Below are positions 51,973-63,900 of a stretch of 64,000 nt of DNA, one piece after another (position 1 is the first letter of the stretch; the number at the start of each line of letters is the position of its first letter). Under the pieces are notes generated by a model. The model ran no database searches and was not told the origin of the DNA. It saw nothing but the letters and a program-made list of their open reading frames with translations. The DNA is taken from assembly GCA_039707465.1 (NCBI GenBank), contig CM077647.1:118546610-118610609 (forward strand), in the 5' to 3' direction. This DNA comes from Rhabdophis nuchalis. Lineage: Eukaryota; Chordata; Lepidosauria; Squamata; Natricidae. The translations under genes were made by a program, and so were the position numbers.

Positions 51973-54900
51973 GTGAGTTTTCTATGAAGTTATTTGTTTG
52001 CAGATGAGTGTGATTTGCCAGAGAACCACTATGTAGAAATCCTATAGAATTCCAAATGGAGATATTATTGGGAATGATTCCATACTTCTTGCTTTAAAAT
52101 ATGACATTTCACATGTCTTGAAACTAATGTACACATCAGATTTCTCTCTTCTAACAAAGTCTGGTGTTCATTAGATCTGTGGAGCTAGTGGGTATACTTT
52201 TGCCTTTGCACTAAATTCCATCTGAAGATTGTCTAACCATGTATGTGGATATATATTCCTCCCTCTCTTTCTCTATACCTATATTCCTCTTTCTCACCCA
52301 TCTACCCATATGGTACTGACCCTGGGAAGAGGAGAAAATTTATGATGGAAAATTGCTTGTAGCAGTGAAGGGTTAGTAAAATCCTTTCTCCCTTATAAGA
52401 TCCTTACCAATTAAATTCCATCACTAGACATACCACTGTCGGAGGAAGAAAATAATGCTGGGTCACCTTTTTAACTCCTTACTTAGTATAAAGATTAGCC
52501 TTCAAAATTCTTTCTTTGAGGGTTGGTTAGTAGATGAGGGAATTTATTTTATGTGGCTTCATTGGACCACAGTTGAGACATCAGCAAAAAAAACCCTAAC
52601 TGGCTTTATTCTCTGTGTTTACTTTGCTATTTCCACATGCTCATCCCAAAGTAGAATATATGACTGATTTATGACAGTATTTTTAATCATTTGAGACATC
52701 TAAAATAAGAAAGAGAAATGCTACATACCATTAGTCTTAACTGTAGAATTCATTGCCACAAGATATTATGATAAGTTTTGGCATTAGAGCCTTTTTGAAA
52801 GGTACATTGCAAATGCTGCCTTGAGAGCAAGAAATGCATTTCTGACCACTCAATTCCAAATTGTTGATGATATGATGCAGCCATATTGCCTTGGATAAAT
52901 ACAGTATTTCTGCAAAGAAAAAAAAGCCACCTAGATGTATGTTTGTCCTGGCTAATTTCTGTACTTTAATTTGAGTCTATGATCTGTGAATAGTTGCTGG
53001 TAGTGCAGAAGAACTAATGCAGCATTTGGAGGAGAAGTTTGAGCACAAAGTCTCATTCAGGAGATAAGCAACTAAAAATTGGATTAATAAGTAAAGGTTT
53101 TTTTTCTTGCCTCTCTTCTTGCCAGCTGAAAGTCTGCAAAATATGTGGACCAACTGAATACTGACTCTTTAAGGAATATTTAGTGGCTCTTCCTGCTATA
53201 ATGGTTTCTTTTCCCAGTGGTCCAGCCATACTTCCAGGCATATCGGCGTATTGTGCATTCCTTCGGTCCAGAAATTCTTTTGGAGAGTGGTGAGATCAAC
53301 CGTGAAGCTTTAGGAAATATAATTTTTTCCCAACCAGAAAAACGTCAACTGCTAAACTCCATCACTCATCCTGAGATCCAGAAGAAGATGTTAAAAGAGA
53401 TCTTGAAATATTTTGTCTTGGGTAAGCAGCTGGAGAGTTGATATTATTTTATAGAATCCTTGGGGCACCCCTCCTTCTGACAAAAATGATAATATCTCTG
53501 TTGGCCATGTGTCCATTTTATTATTCTATGACAAGGGCTGAAAAGGCAACTTTGCTGGCTCCCTTTGGGACATATTGTTTGCAATCACCCTTTTACTGCT
53601 TACATCTTGAGGATTCTCTGTTCTTTATATTTTCCCTTTGCATTTTTAGTCCCTTAATGTGGTTTTAAAGAGCATACACAAAAGAATCTTTAGGCAGCAT
53701 TGTGCATATAATGTCATCCTACCTGAAATGCTCAGACATTTATCCAGTACCCCAATTCTCCTGATGCTCTTCTAAAAGCACTCTTTGAATTTGATAAGAT
53801 AAAATAATGGCTTGACAGTTGGGATTTCTGCAGTGTCTTTATATTTTTCCATTTACTTTGTGATAACAGTGACAACTACAGCCATCAAACCAGTTTAATC
53901 CAGTCGGGTCCAAATCGCTCTACAGAGGATGTTATTTCTTCTGTTCTCCTTCTGAGCTTGGCGCACTTAGAGGAAAAAATAGAAATATGTATGTGTGAAT
54001 GCTGTTTGTCAATTTCAGTTCGGCATTTAATACAACCATTCCTCAGTATCTAGTAGAAAAACTGGGCTTTTAAGGCTTTAATACTCCTTTCTGCAACTAG
54101 GTTCTTGATAGGCCCAGTATGTGCGAGTTAGAACTAATATTTCTAACACCACTTTCTTGAACACAGGTTATCCTCAGGGCTGCGTCCTAAGTCTGCTGTT
54201 GTTTACCCTGTTGACCCATGACTGTTGTGCAACGTTTGCCACCAACCATATTGTGAAGTATGTAGATGGGCCTTATTCAGGATGACTATGAGAGTGCTTA
54301 CTGCAAGGAGGTAGAGAGTTTGGTGAACTGGTATAATAAAAGCAGCCTTGTCTTAAACATAAAGTCAGGCACAACCACACACTGTGTATTAATGATTCAC
54401 CTGTGGAGGTGGTTAGCAGCATGAAGTTTCTGCGAGTGCAACTAATGAATAGGCTAGCTTGGCTGCTAAAGAGTGAGACACTGGTTAAACAGGCACAGCA
54501 GTGCCTGCATTTTCTACATCACATGAGAAAAGTACATGTTCCTTCCCCTGTCATTACCACTTTCTATAGAGGGAAGATGGAGACCATCCTGTCATATTGC
54601 ATTACGGCCTGGTTTGGAATCATTACTGACAGGAAGAACATGGTGAGGACAGCAGAGAAGATTACTGGCAGATAATTGGCAGGGGACATAGGATATAAGT
54701 CAGTGATGGCTAACCTTTTCTGGCTCACGTGGCAAAAACGGGGGGAGCGCAGGGGGGTCGTGCGTGAGCGTGCCACACCCATAATGCTATGTGCGCAACC
54801 CCCTGCTTTTGGTGTGCTTTTTTCACCCTCCCCAGGCTCCAGAGGCTTTCTAGGAGCCTGGGGAGGGTGCAAACAGCCTCCCCCCTCCATCTCCAGAGGC

Positions 54901-57900
54901 TTCAGGAGCTTCCCTGAAGCCTCCAGACGGCAAAAAATGGCCTCAAAAGAAGGCCTACATCAGCTGGCCAGTGCACACATGCGCGCTGGAACTGACAGGG
55001 AAACGCCTCACATGCCCTAAGAAGTGGTTCCGTGTGCCACCTGTGGCACCCATGCTATAGGTTCGCCATCACGGATATAAGTAGTGCTTGAGCAAGATTC
55101 GCAGTATTGCTTGGGATGCTACACATCCACTTCATGACCTGTTTTCCTTGTTACTTTCTTGTGGTATCCATCTAAATTCAGTCACAGTTTTGTTCCATAT
55201 AGTATCAACCTTGTGAACTCTCAAGTTTCCTCTTTTCACGATGGATTTAAAATGGACAGTGATTAATATATATATGTATTGGTGTAGTATGTATATGTAT
55301 ATGTAGCATGGGTATATGTGTGTTATGGGTAAATACGTATATGCTTTCTTTTGAGAGCAGGCAATAGAATTTCTTATTTATTTATTTATTTATGTATGTA
55401 TGTATGTATGTATGTATGTATGTATGTATGTATGTATGTATGTATGTATTTATTTATTTATTTATTTATTTATCTATCATATTTATATCCCGCACCCATC
55501 TCCCACAGAGGGACCCGGGATGGCGCACAGGAAAATTAAAAAATACAAATATACAAATAAACAAAAATACAAAAACTCTTAAAAACCATATTAAACCCAA
55601 CCCTGCACTAAAACATAATTAAAAGCCCCAAATTAAAACTTTGATCAGCTAATAGTCAGTTCGATATCGGGTAGTTCATGCCAGGCTGGCTAAATGAAAC
55701 AAGTGCGTTTTTAAGCGCTGGCGGAACAGGCAGAGGTCCGAGGTGACACGGAGTTCGGGAGGTAGGTCGTTCCAGAGGGTTGGGCCCACCACAGAGAAGG
55801 CCCTTCCCCTGGGCGTCGCCAACCGGCATTGCCCAGCCGACGGCACCCGGAGAAGACCCTGTCTGTGGGAGTGAATCGGTTGTAGGGACGTATGGGGCAG
55901 CAGACGGTCTCGCAAGTAACTAGGCCCCGTGCATGGAGCACCTTGAAAATGGTTGTCAATACCTTGTAACGCACCCGAAAGGTCACAGGTAGCCAGTACA
56001 GCTCACGCAGGAGAGGTGTTATATGGGATTGCCTTGAGGCTCCCATGATCACCCGCGCGGCCGCGTTCTGAACTAACTGTAACCTTCGAGTGCATCTCAA
56101 GGTGAGCCCCATGTAGAAAGCGTTACAGTAGTCCAGACGGGAAGTCACGAGTGCTTGAATGACTGTGCGAAGGGCGTCCCGGTCAAGTAAGGGGCGCAAT
56201 TGGCGGACCAGGCGGACCTGGCAAAACACCCCCCTGGCCACGGCTGTCACATGGTCCTCCAGGGACAGCCGGGAATCCAGGAGGACACCTACATTGCGCG
56301 CCCTCTCCAGGGGGGCCAATAATTCGCCCCCCATGGCCAGCGATGGAATCACCTGGCTAAACTGGGACGCCAGGAACCACAGCCACTCGGTCTTGGACGG
56401 GTTGAGTTTGAGTTTATTACTGCCCATCCCAATCCGTACGGCCTCCAAACACCGGGACATCACCTCAACGGCATCGTTGGAGTGGTTTGGGGTAGAGATG
56501 TACAGCTGAGTATCATCAGCGTACAGATGGTACTCTACCCCAAAACCACGAATGATCTCGCCCAGCGGCTTCATGTACGTGTTGAACAGGAGTGGCGAGA
56601 GGACCGACCCCTGCGGCACCCCACATGTGAGGGGCCTTGAAGTTGACCTCTGCCCTCCTGTCAACAGTCGGCACAATAGGATACCATGGTCGATGGTATC
56701 AAAAGCCGCTGAGAGATCTAACAGGACCAGAATAGAGGAACAACCTCTATCCCACGCCCTCCAGAGATCATCCACCAACGCGACCAATGCCGTCTCGGTG
56801 CTATGACCGAGTCGAAAGCCGGACTGGCGCGGGTCTAGATAATCATTTTCCTCCAGGTGGCAGGGAAACTGCTGTGCCTCCACACTCTCTACAACCTTCG
56901 CTAAAAAGTGGAGGTTGGAGACCTGACGGTAATTTACCAGTAATGCTGTGTCCAGGGAAGGCTTCTTGAGGAGGGGTCTCACCACTGCCTCTTTCAAGGC
57001 GGTAGGCAGGAACCCCTCACTCAAGGAAGCGTTCACTATATCCTGAAGCCAGCCTCGTGTAACCTCCCAGGATGCCAGTACAAGCCAGGAGGGACACGGG
57101 TCCAATAAACATGTGGTGGCCTTTAGTCTCCTCGACAACCTATCCATATCATTGGCAGTAACAAAGTCAAAATCCTCCCATAAAATTGTCTCAAGACCTG
57201 CATCGGATGATCCCTCTAGACTACTATCTGTGGGGAGCAGCTCGCTCCGAATCTGAGCGATTTTATCTTGCAGATACTCTCCAAATTCCTCTGCTCTGCC
57301 CTGTAGAGGGGCTTCCCGCAGCCTCTGTTGAAGGAGGGAGCAGGTCACCCCAAATGGCCGCAGGGCGGTTATCTACGGATGCGATAAGGGTGGCACAATA
57401 CGCACGTTTGGCCACCCTTATCGCCACTAGGTAAGTCCTCAAGTGGGCTCTTACCAGTGCTCGATCAGATTCGGACCGAGTGGATCTCCACCTACCCTCT
57501 AGGTGTCTCTTGCGGCGTTTCATCTCCCTCAGCTCCTCGGAAAACCAAGGAACCTGGGTGAGTCGATGCCGTGTGAGAGGCTGCAAGGGCGCGACCCAGT
57601 CCAAGGTCCCCATGGCCACATTATACCATGCGGTCACTAAGTCCTCAGTCGAGTCGCGGGTCAAGGATACAGGTACTGGCCCAAGCTCCATCTGAAACCT
57701 TTCGGGATCCATCAGGCGCCTGGGGTGGAATCATCTTGGCATCTCAGGTTCCGCCTCCTTTTAATGTGATCCAGTGAGTTCACAGAAAAAAAAAAAGACA
57801 ATAAAAGCTGTCTTATCTTACCAATATTATCAATAGCTACTTTGGGGTTCCTTGTACAAAAAAAGGACCTGGTGCTTATTAAGGACAGATAGGGAAATAG

Positions 57901-60900
57901 AGAAATAGTGAGGCTATGATCTTCAATTTCTAAGCCCTACAAAATTATAAAAAAGAAATGTGTGAGAAAGGAGGAAACAAATGACCATCTTCAGACTCCC
58001 ATTCTCCTATTTTTTTAATCCAAGTAAAAATTATGAAAATTATTCGGAGTAGAATAATTTGGGCCTCCTTATTCAAATCTGTAATAATCAGAGAGCATGG
58101 TATTTTATGAAGAGTTTCCTAAGGGAAGAAACAAATAGGTCTAACTCCCCAAATCTTTAGCCATCAACAATGCTTTCTAGAAAACAGAAAGGTCACTTGA
58201 AAACATCAGCTAATATAGTTGCTTCTATTAAATATACCAGTAAATGGGAACAATGATGAACCCCAAAACCTTTTGGGGTACAGATTTGAGGGTAGGGGAG
58301 GAGTCATTTGTTTGAGAAGGACTTAAGAGTCAGCAGTGGACTGTTAAAATGTGTAAAATGACCACAGATAAGGGAATGTTGCCTGTATAGCTAAAGCAGA
58401 TTAGCATGAGACTATAATAGTTTTATTTAGGTATCTGAACGATGACTTAAAGGCACTTTATTTGTGTACCATATTAAAAGACTCTGAGACACAATAGTGA
58501 CAGCTAATGAGGAACTATGCTCTAGTCCAGTGGTTCTTAACCTGGGTGATATCGCACTCCAGGGGGCGATTTCGTTTTTGGGGGGGGGGGGGGTGGAATG
58601 AAAAGGGGCAACATGGGGGCGAAGAAACAGAAGGGGGGCAATATGGGGGCAATGGAGCGAGAAGTTTTGGGGACACTTGAGACTTTTTTCGTACAGTAAA
58701 CCGCTATATATCTATCATACAAAAACATCAGATTGCTCACTATTAGTGGATTGAACTGTGTTTTAAAATGGTCCTCCGGCTAGCTTCAGTACAGAACGCC
58801 GTACATATGTGAATACGCATCACTCATCTTCATGTGCGTTGCGCAGCAGCCTCTTATCACTTTACCCATACAGTGGCGCACCATTGGCCAGAATGGGCAG
58901 TGATGGAGGGGTGAGCGCTTCTTTCGAAACATCGCAAGCTGAGTGGCGGTCTCCTGTGATGTCAGCTGTAATGCCAACGTAACTGTTAAAACTAGGTTTA
59001 TCGATGTCCACGTGTGTTTTATAGTGTTCCAGTCCAGTCGAAAATTTAATTTGCAGTTAGTGCTTTTCATCAGAATTTTTCACACAGTTGAGATATGGGG
59101 AAAAGACTTGAAATAAATTATTTGCATCAATATGTCCTGATGACAATTTTAAAGAAAACAAAAAATGAGTTCTCATAAATGGAAGAATTATTTCCCTGTG
59201 TTGTGATTGAGAGGTTACGTTGGGGGAGGGAGGCAATGATAACTTCCTCAATGGCTCGAGGGGGCGATTCTTTCAAAAAGGTTAAGAACCACTGCTCTAG
59301 TCTACACTGTCAGACGGATTAGAGGCTTAATCAGTAGCCAGGAAAAACAAGAATCTTCGCTTATGTTATCATTTTTCCCATCTTGTAGAAGGAGGAGTCC
59401 AAGACAAAGTCCAAGTCAACCACAGCTACTGTATTCTATTAAGGTGGGAAATAACAGTGGTGGTTTGGAGAGTAGACAATGAGGAAAGAACTGCTGCAAG
59501 ATGTTCAATGAAAGCTTAGCTTAGCAGAACCCCTGTTTAACAGATTTATAATGCAATGAAATATCAAGCAAAGGTGAATGTGAATCACAGACAAGCCCAC
59601 TGTCTTGATTTCAAAAGTCTGCTTGGAGAATTCTAGTTCTGTGCCTGCAGCAGCAGCAGCATGTTTTCTTCTACCTAGTTCTACATTGCCTCCCACTTTC
59701 CTTCTATTGAATAAGGAGGGAAAGGAGATCTCAATCAGACAGAGTTCTTTATGTCTCTTCAGCACATGTAGTACTCTCCGCCTTTTTTTAGATATTCCCA
59801 AAATTTATGGGTTGTTTTGTTCAATGATCCATTTATTTGATTTCTTGGCTGTCCAGAGTATTCTCAGAATTCCCCCCCCCCCCAATGCTAAAGTTCAAAA
59901 TAATCAATATTCTTCCTAACCCGATTCTTCGACATTTGTTTTCATAGAATGTCAGAGAAAATGTTATGGCTCACATAATTCTGATCTTTGTAAATATAGA
60001 CACATTGCAGCATTTGAATAACGATTCTGAAATGTTTGTGACCGATTTGTCAGATGCTGGTCTGTAGTGTATTTCTTGACCACTTGTTCCTATATTGCTG
60101 ATGGTTAACACTGCTAGGCAGAAGCTATCCACCAGTTTGCTTTTTTATTGACATTTCTGCAGCTGCTTGTTCTGCCTGTTGTCATTAGTTTGGTCTTTTT
60201 TATATTTAATTTTAGTTTCTTCCCCCCCCCCCCCCCACTGTGCTTCTTGACTTTTATTACTAGAACTTGTAGCTCTTTTGCAATTTATTTATTTTATTTT
60301 ATTTATTTAAATTTATATCCCGCCCTTCTCCACAGAGGACCCAGGGCGGCGCACAGGAAATTTAAAAACATACAAAACACAATAAATATAATTTAAAAAC
60401 TATTAAATAAACCAATCCTGCGCTAAAACCAAATTTTTAAAACCCAATTTAAAACTATCTAAAAGTCCCCATGGGAGGTTAGGCTAGGCCGGCTTGTTGA
60501 AACAAATATGTCTTGAGACATTGGCGGAAGAGGTGGAGGTCGGTGATGGTCCGGAGTTCAGGGGGCAGGTCATTCCAGAGGGCTGGCCCCGCCACAGAGA
60601 AGGCTCTTCCCCTGGGTGTCGCCAGCCGGCATTGTCCGGCCGACGGCACCCTGAGGAGGCCCTCTCTGTGGGAGCGTATCGGTCTAAGGGATGCATTCTT
60701 GGCTATCGGATTAGTGTGATCCATATAGTGCAGATTATTGATCCTTCTTTCTCCAGTTTTAAAACCAAACTTATCTTTTTCTAATCTATCTTCCGTATAT
60801 ATACATTTATCAGGTAGGTCGAATAGATAAAGGAATATAACAAAACTTGCTACACTCCTTTGCCATCCTGGAGCCAGTCTGCTTCTGCATCTTCTGACCA

Positions 60901-63900
60901 TTATCTGACTTCCTGATCTGTACATAATGTGGACTGTGCAGATTGCTCAATGACGACCACAATGTGGAACGAGGCACTTAAACTATGTCCAGGCAGGCGG
61001 ACCGAAGAGCACTATGGAATACAGGTGGATGGGAGGGAACAAGGAGCTATAGAGTATGGGCAGTCATTGACTTTGCTTGTGGAAGGCAGGCAGGCAAATG
61101 GCAATCATGTGCCCATGGGACTCTCGTAATTGTGAGCCATTGCCAAGCACCTGAATAGTGATCATATGACCACAGGGAAGCTGCAATGGCTAAAAGTTGA
61201 CATACTGGCTGTCATTCAATAATGTTGTAATGCTGATACCTCAGGATACCTCAGGACTACTTGTATGTATTTGCAGCATCGTATATACTAAAAGTTTACT
61301 GCTATTGAAAAAAATGTTTCTAATAAAGGATTTATTTTATTTTATTTATTTCCAGGCTATCGATATGTGATTTTGGATATCCCGCTCCTCTTTGAGAGCA
61401 AAATGCTGACCAGATTCATGAAGCACACAGTTGTTGTGTATTGGTAAGGAAAGTACTCCTCTGGTAAGGAGAGTACTGGAGAATACTTTCAATACTAACA
61501 ATTTAGATAGAATGAAAGTCAGAGAATGGGCTATGTAATGTATTGTTTTCTTCAAATGGAAGTAGGAATAAAGGGCATTTTCATGGAACTATTAAAAGAA
61601 TATTTAACTCAGGGTAGAGTGGAAAAGGCTATGGGTCATGGAATTTTGTCCTTAGGAGTTGAAGGGCTGTTGAAATGGAGTAGGGTGATTTGTGGCCCTT
61701 CCACAAAACTGCAACTGTTATAATAAAGCTATGTGACTTGAGCTCTCTTCATCCGGTTCTCTGCATTTCAGTAGTTTCCTGAATGACAAGCTTCATCTAT
61801 ATGGCTTTCACATCTGGCATTAGAATCTCAGTCAATTTACAAAGGCAGGGTCTTTCAATGTAGCATACTAGATGCATACTGCCTTTTGAGTGTGCAATTA
61901 TTCATAATGCATTTACCGTATATGTTCTAGTAGCCATTTGGTTCATTTTGTGTATTTCTGAGGCTGGTCAGGAAGGAATTTGTATTCCTGTTCCTCCAAT
62001 TACTATTACTGCTATGTATCAGAACTTACAGGCTGTATAGCGTTCTTCCTTCTGGTATGGGTATCCATGGGGCACTCACACTACAAATGGGCCTAGGAAA
62101 AGCACGTTCCTGCTCTAATGTAATTAATCTTGTTTTTGCAAAACCACCTCTTGATATCTAAAGAGATAAGGCAGATGCACATGGACATTTGTTGACAAAA
62201 AGTTTTTAACTAAGTTTGCAGAGAGGCAGCATATCTCATTTTCCAGTCCATCATCTCATGGATAGGCTGAGCTTTCTGAAGGTTCAAACCTCAAGAGAAT
62301 GGTGCGTTGAAGTGGAGTAGGACCAAGTAATGAAACATCCTGCTTTCTGAGTTGCACATTCTCTTAGTCGTTGCTTTGTACTTACATATTCCAGCTTTTA
62401 TGTGCATTATAAGACTAAGACATTTGAGACTTGAGATGGGTGTTGGAGGTAACATCTTAATTCTTTCATCCTGTTATATTTGTTATACACACTGCTGTCA
62501 TTCCACTATTAACAACTTCTCTTTCTTTGCCCCTCAGTGCTCCTGACTGCAGTGCTTAATATCTTTTGCTATTGCAGAATGTTCAACTGTTGGAGGGGGG
62601 GGGGGGGATAAAAGTATGATATTTTGAGATTTTTTGGGGGGGAAAGAGGGTGGGGTATAGAACACGATTAATTTATTTCATACCAGAGAATTCAGTGGAA
62701 ACCTTCATAAAGGGGATTTCATCTGTCAAAGAAACCTGTCTTATATTTCTTTTATGATAGTTTGCCTGAAGGGCTAAGTTGTAAATCATGCTTTGTTAAC
62801 AAAGCATATTGGGTAAGTTAATGCAGCACACCAGCAAAATCAAGCCAAGCACATTGTACTTTGGGGAGATGTGTGAAATAAGTTTTGGTCATGAAGAAGT
62901 ATATATGTATACTTATGTATATATACGTAAAGTATATTGGAAACTCTTGGAAGATCACCGGCAGCTTGAGCCCAAGGAATAGTGGTTCATTTTTCTGTTG
63001 ATCAGAAAACTGTTGGGAACAGTACAAAGGGATGGTCATAATTAACGTTTTCACTACTACTACCATTCACAGTGAGAAACTTTGTCAGGGTTGTTGCTTC
63101 CTGTGCACTAATAAAATTGGAGCTGAGGTGGTTAGAGTGTAGTACTGCAGGCTACTTCAGTTAACTGCTAGCTGCAGTTCAGCAGTTCAAATCTCACCGA
63201 CTCAAAGTTTATTTATTTATTTATTTATTTTATTAAATTTATACCCCGCCCTTCTCCAAACGGACCCAGGGCGGCGCACAGGGATGTTAAAACACATATA
63301 AAACATATAAAATTTTAAAAAACTTATTCTAATAGACCCTGCGCTAAAAACCGAATTTAAAAAACCCAAATTTAAAACTATCTAAGAGTCAGTAATGGGG
63401 GTTATGCTAGGCCGGCTAGATGGAATAGGTGTGTCTTCAGACACTTGCGGAAGAGGCGGAGGTCAGAGATGGTGCGGAGTTCAGGGGGTAGGTCGTTCCA
63501 AAGGGCAGGGCCCGCCACAGAGAAGGCTCTTCCCCTGGGTGTCGCCAGTCGGCATTGTCCAGCCGACGGCACCCTGAGGAGGCCCTCTCCCGGGAAAGTT
63601 GACTCAGCCTTCCCCTTTTTCTGAGGTGGGTAAAATGAAGGCCCAGATTGTTGGGGGCAATAGGCTGACTCTGTAAACCGCTTAGAGAGGGCTGTAAAAA
63701 GCACTATGAAGCAGTATATAAGTCTAAGTGCTATTGCTATTGCTATCTGTCTTGCATGCAGTGGGAAGGGCGAAACAAGATGGAAGCTTTTCTTCTCTCA
63801 GTGATCCTGGTCCAGATGAACATTATAGGTACAATTTGGAGAACATTTGATTTTAATTGAATTCATTTTCTTCTCTTCTACTAGTGACCCAGAAGTCCAG

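Noticed and set aside
55351..55622. Plus-strand frames reading YVCM repeats
   Set aside because: Translation of the TGTA microsatellite at the L2 tail.
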